A stretch of DNA of 9,371 bases from DAITMV01 sp036834985 (GCA_036834985.1 DAITMV010000113.1:1-9371); one strand, 5' to 3'. Positions 1 to 7,055 are shown, counted from the stretch's first letter. Translations and numbers: made by a program. Notes: a model not told the origin generated them from the letters alone.

Positions 1-23
1 ATATTGAAAAATCAAATAAACCG

Positions 24-29
24 AGAGGA
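24..29 (+). promoter_or_regulatory. Ribosome binding site of the cytochrome c gene
   Basis: The purine-rich AGAGGA ends six bases before the ATG at 36. It is a good Shine-Dalgarno match at normal spacing and fixes the start of the cytochrome. No promoter can be judged because the window begins only 35 bases upstream of the gene. Confidence 0.7.
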
Positions 30-35
30 TGTTTC

Positions 36-341
36 ATGAACAAAGTAGTACTGCTGTCAGCCCTTGTGACCACCACCTTGTTATCTGGCGCGGCCTGGGC
101 CAATAAAGAACTCGCCTCAAGCAAGGCTTGCCTGGCCTGCCACAGCATTGAAAAAAAGGTGGTCGGCCCTGCGTTCAAGGATGTCGCCGCCCGCTACAAG
201 GATGACAAAGACGCGCAGGCAAAGTTGACCAAAAAAATCATGGAAGGCGGCGCTGGCGTCTGGGGTCAGATCCCCATGCCTGCTCAGCATTTAACCAACG
301 ACGAAGCCACCACACTGGTCAAGTGGGTGCTGGCTCAATAA
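36..341 (+). CDS. Periplasmic class I cytochrome c (c551/c552-like)
   Basis: Small soluble electron carrier, 101 aa before processing. Residues 1-22 form a Sec signal peptide: Lys3, a hydrophobic core, and an A-W-A cleavage site before Asn23. The mature protein of about 79 residues fits the c551/c552 class. Covalent haem attachment is shown by C32-x-x-C35-H36, with His36 as proximal ligand. The V-V-G-P-A-F segment (42-47) and G-G-A-G-V-W-G-x-I-P-M-P (71-82) are class hallmarks, and Met81 is the expected distal ligand. By family knowledge such proteins shuttle electrons in the periplasm between the bc1 complex or dehydrogenases and terminal oxidases or reductases. The partner here cannot be told. 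A metal exporter gene follows after 13 bp, which suggests co-transcription but no obvious shared role. The class assignment is firm; the exact subtype is not. Confidence 0.93.
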   Translation: MNKVVLLSALVTTTLLSGAAWANKELASSKACLACHSIEKKVVGPAFKDVAARYKDDKDAQAKLTKKIMEGGAGVWGQIPMPAQHLTNDEATTLVKWVLAQ

Positions 342-354
342 CCATCAGGACTCA

Positions 355-1491
355 ATGGCAATTCAGACTCAACCCGGCGACATCGAACGTCAACTCGTTG
401 CCAACCGCTCCACCTGGGTCAGTGCGGCCGTCAATATCACATTGAGCATCGCCCAGGTGATCGCCGGGCTGTTGGCCCATTCGCAGGGTTTGATTGCGGA
501 CGGTCTGCATTCACTTTCTGATCTACTCTCAGACGCCGTCGTGCTCGTTGCCAATAGGCACAGCCACAAAGGGCCCGACGACGACCATCATTACGGACAC
601 GCCCGTTTTGAAAATGCAGCCTCCCTATTGATCGGCTTGCTATTGCTTGTTGTCGGACTGGGCATGCTATGGGCGGGAGTCAACTCCATACAAAACATGG
701 AGGCGCGTCCCGTGGTTCAGCAAACAGCCTTGTGGGCCGCCTGCGCGTCGCTGCTGGTCAAGGAGGGGTTGTTCCGCTATTTGATCCATCAGGCTCGCGC
801 GGTAGGCTCCTCCCTGCTGATTGCCAACGCCTGGCACGCCCGCTCGGACGCGGCCTCCTCCCTGGTCGTGGCCATTGGCATTGGAGGCAGCCTGATGGGC
901 TACCCGATTCTAGACCCGGTGGCGGGCTTGGTGGTCGGATTGATGATCTGCAAAATGGGAGTCTCTTTTTCATGGACAGCGCTGTCACAACTGGCTGACC
1001 AGGCACTACCTGCCGAAGACGTCGCAGCCATCCGGCAAACCCTGCAAGCGGTACCGGGTGTTGCGAATGTGCATGACCTGCGCACTCGCCACATGGGCGA
1101 CCTAGCCATTGTAGATGCCCATCTGGACGTCAACCCCTGGATCAGTGTCAGCGAAGGGCACTGGGTGGCAGCGCATGCCCGGCAGGCGCTGATCGCAATG
1201 CCCACGGTGATGGACGCACAAATTCATATTGACCCCGCCACCGCAGACGCTTCCATCGGCGTATCACTTCCCCTGCGGGCCGATATCGAACAGTGGTTCA
1301 CGCGCAATGCCAACAATGTGCACATCAACACCATCAACCTGCATTATCTGGACGGCAAGCTGTTACTGGATGTGATCACGGACACCAGCACCGACGAAGA
1401 TACGCGCCTGTATATAGAACAACTGATGTCCAAACACTGGCCCGACCACGGCGTACAAATTCATCGCTGGATGGTACTTCAGACCGCCTGA
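355..1491 (+). CDS. Cation diffusion facilitator (CDF) metal exporter with extended C-terminus
   Basis: Inner-membrane antiporter expected to move divalent metal (Zn2+, Fe2+, Mn2+ or Cd2+) out of the cytoplasm against protons. The N-terminal half has about six hydrophobic segments. Segment 2 carries H52-x-x-x-D56 within I-A-D-G-L-H-S-L-S-D, and segment 5 carries H161-x-x-x-D165. Together they give an HD-HD transport site rather than the DD-HD site of E. coli YiiP. A His/Asp-rich loop (about 69-83) with the Y-G-H-A-R-F-E motif is typical of the family. A cytoplasmic ferredoxin-like domain spans roughly 222-297. At 378 aa the protein is longer than the usual ~300. Residues ~303-376 look like a second beta-alpha-beta module of the same kind. 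An AGGA sequence at 347-350 supports the ATG. The gene lies 13 bp after the cytochrome and converges on the LysR gene 9 bp away. The metal specificity cannot be read from sequence alone. Confidence 0.9.
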   Translation: MAIQTQPGDIERQLVANRSTWVSAAVNITLSIAQVIAGLLAHSQGLIADGLHSLSDLLSDAVVLVANRHSHKGPDDDHHYGHARFENAASLLIGLLLLVVGLGMLWAGVNSIQNMEARPVVQQTALWAACASLLVKEGLFRYLIHQARAVGSSLLIANAWHARSDAASSLVVAIGIGGSLMGYPILDPVAGLVVGLMICKMGVSFSWTALSQLADQALPAEDVAAIRQTLQAVPGVANVHDLRTRHMGDLAIVDAHLDVNPWISVSEGHWVAAHARQALIAMPTVMDAQIHIDPATADASIGVSLPLRADIEQWFTRNANNVHINTINLHYLDGKLLLDVITDTSTDEDTRLYIEQLMSKHWPDHGVQIHRWMVLQTA

Positions 1492-1500
1492 ACAGGCTCG

Positions 1501-2376
1501 TTACCGCCAAACGGCCTGCAAACTGCTAAATGCAGCCTTAATTACTGGTTCCTCGTATCGCTGACTTAAGCAAATAAAAGCCATGGACGATGGCACTTCC
1601 ACGCGGTCTGCAATAGCGATGCCATGCGCCTGCGATTCATTCAAGGCCACCGACTCGCGGGCTAATGACAAGCCCACTCCAGATTTCACCATGTCCAACA
1701 TAGAGGGCTCCTGATCCACCAACGCCACTTTGTTAGGCACCGCGGGGCATTGGGCAAAAATACCGGTGAGTAAACGGTTATGCACCGACTCCGGAGGCGT
1801 CCATATCCAGGGTAAGCTGGCCAGTTCGGCCCAATCCTTTCCTTGTACCCGTTTTTGCCAACCGCGTGGCGCGATCACTTTGTAGACAAACTGGGTCAAC
1901 ACCTGCACGTGCAGCAAGGGGCTATCTACCTCACCCAGGTAATAACCTACATCCAGCTCCCCCGATAAAACTTTTTTATATACAGACCCGCTCATCTGCT
2001 GCACCAGCTGTGTCTCAACCAGAGGATAGGATTCAACCAGGGACTTTAAAAACAGTCCTAAACGGGTAAAGTCTGGATCCAGGATCGTACCGATTTTCAG
2101 CGCCCCGCGCGTTTGACTGGTCATGCCGCGGGCCAGGTCCACCACATCCTTGACCGATTGCAAGGCACGCTCGGCCAACGGCAGTATCTGCGAGCCCTCC
2201 TTCGTTAGCACAAGGCCTTGCGCTGTTCGCACAAACAACTGAACCCCCAAAAACTCCTGCAAATGTTTGATCTGCAAGCTGACGGCTGGTTGGGTGAGGT
2301 GCAAACGCGTCGCGGCACGCGTCACATTGCCTTCGCGGGCAATTTCAACAAACGCTTTGAGATGAGTGATATCCAT
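1501..2376 (-). CDS. hpdR: LysR-type transcriptional regulator, probable HpdR-like regulator of the 3-hydroxypropionate genes
   Basis: DNA-binding regulator of 291 aa, a normal LysR length. Residues 1-60 form the winged helix-turn-helix: M-D-I-T-H-L-K-A-F at the start, A-A-T-R-L-H-L-T-Q-P-A-V-S around 21-33, then L-F-V-R and the L-T-K-E-G wing. A linker helix follows, and residues from about 90 onward form the periplasmic-binding-protein-like effector domain. It is divergent from the dehydrogenase gene across 112 bp containing a LysR-type dyad, so it very likely controls that operon and itself. The symbol rests on gene order (LysR divergent from mmsA and a GMC dehydrogenase), which matches 3-hydroxypropionate loci in Pseudomonas and Cupriavidus. 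The inducer is therefore inferred to be 3-hydroxypropionate or a close relative. The family call is near certain; the HpdR name is moderate. The ribosome site (GGGAC just before the ATG) is weak. Confidence 0.9.
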   Translation of the reverse strand: MDITHLKAFVEIAREGNVTRAATRLHLTQPAVSLQIKHLQEFLGVQLFVRTAQGLVLTKEGSQILPLAERALQSVKDVVDLARGMTSQTRGALKIGTILDPDFTRLGLFLKSLVESYPLVETQLVQQMSGSVYKKVLSGELDVGYYLGEVDSPLLHVQVLTQFVYKVIAPRGWQKRVQGKDWAELASLPWIWTPPESVHNRLLTGIFAQCPAVPNKVALVDQEPSMLDMVKSGVGLSLARESVALNESQAHGIAIADRVEVPSSMAFICLSQRYEEPVIKAAFSSLQAVWR

Positions 2377-2381
2377 GTCCC

Positions 2382-2402
2382 AATATTAGCAATTTTTATA
2401 TT
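2382..2402. promoter_or_regulatory. Second, weaker AT-rich dyad in the divergent promoter region
   Basis: AATAT (2382-2386) and ATATT (2398-2402) form an inverted repeat around an 11-base spacer. The centre at 2392 lies 22 bp, about two helical turns, from the centre of the perfect dyad at 2406-2422. It sits near -65 from the predicted start of mmsA transcription, where LysR recognition sites usually lie. The arms are pure A/T, so chance is a real possibility. The site is only six bases upstream of the regulator's own ATG. Confidence 0.3.
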
Positions 2403-2405
2403 CAG

Positions 2406-2422
2406 AATGAGTATTACTCATT
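2406..2422. promoter_or_regulatory. Perfect 17-bp dyad, probable LysR-type operator
   Basis: AATGAGTA (2406-2413) and TACTCATT (2415-2422) are exact reverse complements around a single T. The dyad contains T2408-N11-A2420, the LysR box pattern. It lies between the divergent regulator and mmsA and overlaps the proposed -35 element by two bases. Its centre is near -43 from the predicted start site, where LysR activation subsites are often found. The repeat is seen directly; its binding by the neighbouring regulator is inferred. Confidence 0.7.
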
Positions 2423-2450
2423 GGAAATTCGCTTATCAGCGCTCTACAAT
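2421..2450 (+). promoter_or_regulatory. Predicted sigma70 promoter of the mmsA operon
   Basis: A -35 element TTGGAA (2421-2426, four of six matches) and a -10 element TACAAT (2445-2450, five of six) are separated by 18 bp. This predicts a transcription start near 2457 and a 32-base leader. The poor -35 abutting a LysR dyad fits an activator-dependent promoter. The call is from consensus matching by eye only. Confidence 0.5.
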
Positions 2451-2488
2451 CAATTCACAAGTTACTTACATCAACAGCAGTCATCCTC

Positions 2489-3997
2489 ATGAGCGAGACA
2501 AACGTGGCCCACATTCAGCACTACATCAATGGTCAATTAACCGCAGGCACAGGCCAACGGCGTTCAGACGTATTTAACCCGGCCACAGGCCAAGTCACAG
2601 GACAGGTACATCTGGCTGAAGTGGTAGATGTTGACACTGCGGTGCGAGCTGCAAAAGAGGCATTTCCCGCCTGGTCCGAGATGGCACCGCTTCGGCGCGC
2701 CCGCATACTGGCCAAATTCAAGGAACTGCTGGACAAAAACCAGGATCTGATGGCTGAGTTCATCACCCGCGAACATGGCAAAGTCTTCTCGGATGCCAAG
2801 GGTGAAGTAACCCGCGGTATCGAAGTCGTTGAATTTGCCACTGGCGCCCCGCACCTGTTAAAGACCGCCATGACCGATAACATTGGCGGAGGCATCGATA
2901 ACTGGAACCTTCGCCAGGCGCTGGGCGTATGCGCAGGCATCACGCCGTTCAACTTTCCGTTCATGGTCCCTCTGTGGATGATTCCGATGGCGCTGGCCAC
3001 CGGCAACACCTTTATTCTCAAGCCCAGCGAACGTGATCCCTCCGCTTCGCTCCTGATTGCCGACCTGTTGCAGCAGGCAGGCCTGCCCAATGGCGTCTTT
3101 AACGTGGTGCAAGGCGACAAGGTGGCGGTAGACGCCCTGTTGCAACACCCAGATGTAGCCGCCATTTCGTTTGTAGGCTCAACGCCGATCGCCGAATACA
3201 TCTACAAGGAAGGCACGGCGCGCGGCAAACGTGTACAGGCCCTGGGTGGCGCGAAAAACCACCTAGTGGTCATGCCCGATGCCAACCTGGAACAAGCTGT
3301 GGACGCACTGATGGGCGCTGCTTATGGTTCTGCAGGCGAGCGCTGCATGGCGATCTCTGTGGCTGTAGCGGTCGGTCCTGTTGCTGATCAACTGGTCGAA
3401 GCACTTGTTCCACGGATCAAGGCCTTGAAGGTTAAAAACGGCATGGAGTCGGATGCTGAAATGGGCCCAGTTGTCACCTCCGTTCACAAAGCCAAAATCG
3501 AAGGTTATATTGAGCAAGGGATCAAGGAAGGCGCCACATTGGTGGTCGACGGACGCGGCTTGACGGTACCCGGTCATGAACAAGGCTTCTTTATGGGCGG
3601 CACCCTGTTTGACCACGTCACCCAAGAGATGGTCATCCACAAGGAAGAGATTTTTGGCCCCGTTTTGTGCGTGGTGCGCGTCAACACCTTTGCAGAGGCG
3701 GTCGAGCTGATCAACAGCCATGAGTTTGGTAACGGCGTGTCGCTGTTTACCAGCGATGGCGGCATTGCCCGCGAGTTTAGCCGTCGCATCCAGGTGGGTA
3801 TGGTGGGCATCAACGTACCCATCCCCGTGCCGATGGCCTGGCACTCCTTTGGTGGCTGGAAGCGTTCCCTGTTTGGAGACCACCATGCCTATGGTGAAGA
3901 AGGCATCCGTTTTTACACCCGTTACAAGAGCATCATGCAGCGTTGGCCCGACAGCATCAGCAAAGGCGCTGAATTCACAATGCCCGTGGCCAAGTAA
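2489..3997 (+). CDS. mmsA: CoA-acylating (methyl)malonate-semialdehyde dehydrogenase
   Basis: Cytoplasmic NAD+-dependent enzyme converting malonate semialdehyde (or methylmalonate semialdehyde) plus CoA to acetyl-CoA (or propionyl-CoA) and CO2. At 502 aa it has the usual family length. It shows the oxyanion Asn155 in T-P-F-N-F-P, the nucleotide-binding motif F-V-G-S-T-P-I-A (228-235), the catalytic Cys286 in G-E-R-C-M-A, and Glu387 in E-E-I-F-G-P-V. The general-base glutamate of hydrolytic aldehyde dehydrogenases is missing: A251-L-G-G-A-K-N-H stands where E-L-G-G is usual. That is the signature of the CoA-dependent MmsA/IolA branch. The gene overlaps nothing and is followed after 2 bp by the GMC dehydrogenase, so the two are surely one operon. 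This pairing equals dddC-dddA or mmsA-hpdH of 3-hydroxypropionate catabolism and points to malonate semialdehyde as substrate. No clear Shine-Dalgarno precedes the ATG. Valine or inositol breakdown is the alternative role. Confidence 0.95.
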   Translation: MSETNVAHIQHYINGQLTAGTGQRRSDVFNPATGQVTGQVHLAEVVDVDTAVRAAKEAFPAWSEMAPLRRARILAKFKELLDKNQDLMAEFITREHGKVFSDAKGEVTRGIEVVEFATGAPHLLKTAMTDNIGGGIDNWNLRQALGVCAGITPFNFPFMVPLWMIPMALATGNTFILKPSERDPSASLLIADLLQQAGLPNGVFNVVQGDKVAVDALLQHPDVAAISFVGSTPIAEYIYKEGTARGKRVQALGGAKNHLVVMPDANLEQAVDALMGAAYGSAGERCMAISVAVAVGPVADQLVEALVPRIKALKVKNGMESDAEMGPVVTSVHKAKIEGYIEQGIKEGATLVVDGRGLTVPGHEQGFFMGGTLFDHVTQEMVIHKEEIFGPVLCVVRVNTFAEAVELINSHEFGNGVSLFTSDGGIAREFSRRIQVGMVGINVPIPVPMAWHSFGGWKRSLFGDHHAYGEEGIRFYTRYKSIMQRWPDSISKGAEFTMPVAK

Positions 3998-3999
3998 TC

Positions 4000-5652
4000 A
4001 TGGCAAACCTCTCTGACCTGCTACGGTCGGGGAAACGTTTTGACTACATCATCGTCGGCGGCGGAACCGCCGGCTGTGTGCTGGCCAACCGTTTGTCCGA
4101 AGATCCCAACAACTCCGTTTTGCTGATTGAAGCAGGCGGCCCCGACAACTATCACTGGATTCACATCCCCATCGGGTACCTGTACTGCATTGGCAATCCA
4201 CGCACCGACTGGCTGTTCAAAACCACCGAACAACCCGGCTTAAACGGCCGTTCTCTGATTTATCCACGGGGCCGCGTGCTGGGTGGCTGTTCGTCGATCA
4301 ACGGCATGATTTATATGCGTGGGCAAACACAGGACTACGACAGTTGGGCGGACGCAACGGGTGACGATCGCTGGCGCTGGGAGCACGTACTGCCCTATTA
4401 CAAACGCAGTGAAGACCATCACGGTGGCAGCAACGAGTTTCACAACGCGGGCGGTTACTGGCGTGTCGAAAAACAGCGCCTGTCCTGGGAGCTGCTGGAC
4501 ACATTTGCGCAAGCAGCAACCACAGAGGGTATTCCACACACCACCGACTTTAACACGGGCGACAATCTGGGAGTCAGCTACTTCGAGGTGAATCAACGCC
4601 AAGGCTGGCGCTGGAATACCTCCAAGGGGTTCTTAAAGCCCGCGCGCCGCAGACCCAATTTATCTGTACTGACAGGCGCTCAAGTCGACAAGCTCACCTT
4701 CATCACCACGTCAGGTGCAGTCCGTTGCACAGGCGTCCAATTGGCCCATGAGCCATTACACAACCTGTCACCCGTGGTACTGGCGGCCGGCAAAGAAGTT
4801 GTCCTTGCATCGGGAGCCATCGGCTCGGTTGCAATCCTCGAACGCTCGGGGATTGGTCAAGCCGCACGCTTAAAGCCACTGGGCATACAGCCTGTTGTGG
4901 ACTTGCCAGGTGTGGGCGAGAACCTGCAAGACCATCTTCAACTTCGGATGGTATTTAAAGTGTCCGGTGTTAAAACACTCAATACCATGGCCAACCACTG
5001 GTTTGGCAAAATGAAAATCGGCATGCAATACGTGTTTACGCGCTCAGGCCCCATGAGCATGGCCCCCTCGCAGCTGGGTGCATTCGCCAAAAGCGGTCCG
5101 GAACACACCCGCGCGAACGTTCAGTACCATGTGCAGCCCCTGTCACTGGAAAAATTTGGAGACCCTCTGCATAACTTCAATGCGTTCACCGCCAGCGTCT
5201 GCAATCTGCGGCCAACCTCGCGGGGCACCGTTCATATCCAGTCAGCACAGGTTAACACCGCACCGGCCATCGCCCCCAACTACCTCACCACCGAGGAAGA
5301 TCACCAGGTGGCCGCCCAGTCGATCAAGTTGACCCGGCGTATCGTGTTTAGCGAGCCCCTGCGCAAATACTCTCCGGAAGAAATCAAACCCGGTATCTGG
5401 GCTCAAAGTGAGGCAGACCTGGTCAAGGCAGCCGGGGACATTGGGACCACGATTTTTCATCCGGTTGGCACCTGCAAAATGGGTCGCGCCAGCGATCCGA
5501 CGGCGGTCGTCGACGGAGAGCTCAACGTATTGGGTGTACAGGGTTTGCGGGTGGCCGATGCCTCAGTGATGCCCACCATCACCTCGGGCAATACTTGCTC
5601 GCCCACGGTTATGATTGCTGAACGCGCCGCAGACCTGATCTTGGGAACCTAA
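4000..5652 (+). CDS. hpdH: GMC-family FAD-dependent alcohol dehydrogenase, probable 3-hydroxypropionate dehydrogenase
   Basis: Flavoprotein of 550 aa, typical for GMC (choline dehydrogenase-like) enzymes. The FAD-binding Rossmann motif is V-G-G-G-T-A-G (19-25), followed by Glu44 in I-E-A-G-G. GMC signature 1 spans about 91-114 (G-R-V-L-G-G-C-S-S-I-N-G). Signature 2 is at 272-286 (G-A-I-G-S ... S-G-I-G), with Val277-Ala278 where Pro-Gln is more common. The active-site pair is His487 in F-H-P-V-G-T-C and Asn531 in S-G-N-T. The start is placed 2 bp after mmsA, and there is no signal peptide. Family members oxidise alcohols to aldehydes and pass electrons to quinones, O2 or another carrier. Coupling to MmsA under a divergent LysR gene matches HpdH/DddA, which turns 3-hydroxypropionate into malonate semialdehyde. 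Choline dehydrogenase (BetA) is less likely because no betaine aldehyde dehydrogenase or BetI is present. Family certain; substrate inferred. Confidence 0.88.
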   Translation: MANLSDLLRSGKRFDYIIVGGGTAGCVLANRLSEDPNNSVLLIEAGGPDNYHWIHIPIGYLYCIGNPRTDWLFKTTEQPGLNGRSLIYPRGRVLGGCSSINGMIYMRGQTQDYDSWADATGDDRWRWEHVLPYYKRSEDHHGGSNEFHNAGGYWRVEKQRLSWELLDTFAQAATTEGIPHTTDFNTGDNLGVSYFEVNQRQGWRWNTSKGFLKPARRRPNLSVLTGAQVDKLTFITTSGAVRCTGVQLAHEPLHNLSPVVLAAGKEVVLASGAIGSVAILERSGIGQAARLKPLGIQPVVDLPGVGENLQDHLQLRMVFKVSGVKTLNTMANHWFGKMKIGMQYVFTRSGPMSMAPSQLGAFAKSGPEHTRANVQYHVQPLSLEKFGDPLHNFNAFTASVCNLRPTSRGTVHIQSAQVNTAPAIAPNYLTTEEDHQVAAQSIKLTRRIVFSEPLRKYSPEEIKPGIWAQSEADLVKAAGDIGTTIFHPVGTCKMGRASDPTAVVDGELNVLGVQGLRVADASVMPTITSGNTCSPTVMIAERAADLILGT

Positions 5653-5768
5653 GCCCCGTGCCTGAGTTTGAACGCCCCTCCTGTCCACAGCGCTGTTGCT
5701 AGCCTGAGGTCATGGCCAACCGCCACGGCGCATTGTGCGTAAAATGGCGTGTGCCGATCACAATGCTG

Positions 5769-5773
5769 AAGGA
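5769..5773 (+). promoter_or_regulatory. Ribosome binding site that decides the hydrolase start
   Basis: AAGGA lies six bases before the ATG at 5780. The GTG at 5735 has no such site and would place fifteen polar residues ahead of the lipoprotein signal, so 5780 is preferred. Confidence 0.7.
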
Positions 5774-5779
5774 AGAACG

Positions 5780-6697
5780 ATGTTGGTTTTACGCGTGACC
5801 CGCCTGCTGTGGATCCTCCCTGCCGTTCTGGTCGGTGCTTGCTCAGGCACCGATGTCCTGAACACCCTGGCCAGCTCCAGAACCTATCAACTGCATTCTG
5901 ATATCGCTTACGGCAAAAATCCTCGCCAAAAGCTCGACATCTACCGTCCGATCGGACCCAACGGGCAGCCCATGGCAGACACGCCAGTGGTCGTATTTTT
6001 TTACGGCGGCAGCTGGAACAACGGGAAGCGTCAGGATTACCTGTTTGTCGGCGAAGCCTTGAGTGCGCGTGGCTTTACCACGGTGATTGCGGACTATCGC
6101 CTCTATCCGGAGGTCAAGTACCCGGATTTTCTGGATGATTGTGCGCAAGCATCGGCCTGGGTCTACGATACCATCGGCAAATACGGCGGTCGTCGCGATC
6201 AAATTTTTGCGATGGGTCATAGTGCTGGCGCCTACAATGCATCGATGATGGTGATGGACCCCCGCTGGCTCAACAAACAAGGCAAGGCACCTTCCATATG
6301 GAAGGGATGGATCGGCATTGCAGGCCCATACGATTTCTTACCCATTAATACGCCGGAAGTTCGCCCGGTATTTCATTACCCCAACTCGCCGCCCGAGTCC
6401 CAACCCATCCGTTACGTGAGCCATGCAGTACCTCCTACTTTGCTTGTCGCTCCTAAAGTGGATGCCTTGCTCAACACACAGCGCAACACAGAGCAAATGG
6501 CCCGTAAACTGCAGGAAGCAGGGGTCCCGGTGACCGAGAAAATCTACGACAACCTGGACCACATCACCGCCATTGGCGTACTCGCCTGGCCCCTTCGCTT
6601 CAAGGCTCCAGTCTTGGACAACATTGAACAATTCATCAAGGCAACCACGCATGATAAAAGGACTGCTTCAGCTGCTATTGTTCCAGGGACTCGGTGA
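5780..6697 (+). CDS. Lipoprotein alpha/beta hydrolase (esterase/lipase-like)
   Basis: 305 aa from the ATG at 5780. Residues 1-20 form a lipoprotein signal (Arg5 and Arg8, hydrophobic core) ending in the lipobox L-V-G-A-C21. Ser22 at +2 predicts transport to the outer membrane. The fold is alpha/beta hydrolase of the carboxylesterase/BD-FAE type: oxyanion segment F-Y75-G-G-S-W with Tyr in place of the His of H-G-G, nucleophile Ser148 in G-H-S-A-G, and likely acid Asp228 and base His261 in L-D-H-I-T. The substrate is unknown; an ester, lactone or acylated compound in the periplasm is reasonable. The gene follows the GMC gene after 127 bp without a visible terminator or promoter. Its last 15 codons overlap the start of lrgA by 47 bp in another frame, so translation is probably coupled. 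The tail after about residue 289 looks like an extension beyond the fold. Confidence 0.87.
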   Translation: MLVLRVTRLLWILPAVLVGACSGTDVLNTLASSRTYQLHSDIAYGKNPRQKLDIYRPIGPNGQPMADTPVVVFFYGGSWNNGKRQDYLFVGEALSARGFTTVIADYRLYPEVKYPDFLDDCAQASAWVYDTIGKYGGRRDQIFAMGHSAGAYNASMMVMDPRWLNKQGKAPSIWKGWIGIAGPYDFLPINTPEVRPVFHYPNSPPESQPIRYVSHAVPPTLLVAPKVDALLNTQRNTEQMARKLQEAGVPVTEKIYDNLDHITAIGVLAWPLRFKAPVLDNIEQFIKATTHDKRTASAAIVPGTR

Positions 6698-7055
6698 GTT
6701 GATTTCCAAGTTTGTCCTGTCAGGCATTCCGGGGCCTGTGTTGGGTCTGGTTTGCCTCTTTGTCTACTTGGTCATTCGTGGGCAAGTGTCTTCCGAGCTG
6801 GCAACTGTCGGACAGTCTTTCGCGCAACACCTGGGCATATTGTTTGTACCCGCAGCGGTCGGCGTGGTGCTGTTTATTCCACAACTCAAAGCCCACGGCT
6901 TGGTGATTGTGACCATTTTGCTGATCAGTGTTTCGCTCACATTGTTGGTGACAGCGGTTGTACTGCGCTTAATGACACGGTCGCCCATCGCTCGAGCCAC
7001 ACCCCAATCACAGGGCAGACATTACGGAACCAAAGAAAGGCCCCACCATGAGTAA
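6651..7055 (+). CDS. lrgA: CidA/LrgA-family membrane protein
   Basis: 134 aa with about four hydrophobic segments and a polar basic tail. The N-terminus M-I-K-G-L-L-Q-L-L-L-F-Q is the usual LrgA beginning and runs directly into the first membrane helix. The start at 6651 is therefore secure although it lies inside the hydrolase gene; an in-frame ATG at 6573 would add 26 polar, unfamily-like residues. Conserved features are I-P-G-P-V-L-G (26-32) and L-F-V-P-A-A-V-G-V (64-72). An AAGG sequence about nine bases upstream may serve as ribosome site. LrgA works together with LrgB, whose gene overlaps it by 8 bp. The family was named for holin/antiholin control of autolysis in Staphylococcus. Several members, including the plastid fusion PLGG1 and Bacillus PftAB, are small carboxylate carriers, which suits the metabolic neighbours here. 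Confidence 0.9.
   Translation: MIKGLLQLLLFQGLGELISKFVLSGIPGPVLGLVCLFVYLVIRGQVSSELATVGQSFAQHLGILFVPAAVGVVLFIPQLKAHGLVIVTILLISVSLTLLVTAVVLRLMTRSPIARATPQSQGRHYGTKERPHHE

Noticed and set aside
1486..1497. Short inverted repeat between the CDF and LysR genes, considered as a terminator
   Set aside because: The arms of about four to five bases have no T run and lie partly in coding sequence.
2533..3201. Antisense open frame of 222 codons opposite the first half of mmsA
   Set aside because: Composition is rich in Ser, Arg and Pro with no motif, and mmsA on the other strand explains the region.
3263..3886. Long antisense open frame (207 codons) opposite mmsA
   Set aside because: It lies wholly inside the clearly conserved mmsA gene, its translation shows no recognisable domain, and such frames are common opposite GC-rich genes.
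4000..5652. Choline dehydrogenase (betA) as the identity of the GMC enzyme
   Set aside because: The partner is a CoA-acylating semialdehyde dehydrogenase, not a betaine aldehyde dehydrogenase, and no betI or choline transporter is present.
5735..5779. GTG start 15 codons upstream for the lipoprotein hydrolase
   Set aside because: It has no ribosome site and would put a polar stretch before the lipoprotein signal. ATG at 5780 has AAGGA six bases upstream.
6573..6650. Upstream in-frame start for lrgA
   Set aside because: It adds 26 residues that are the hydrolase sequence out of frame and do not resemble LrgA N-termini.
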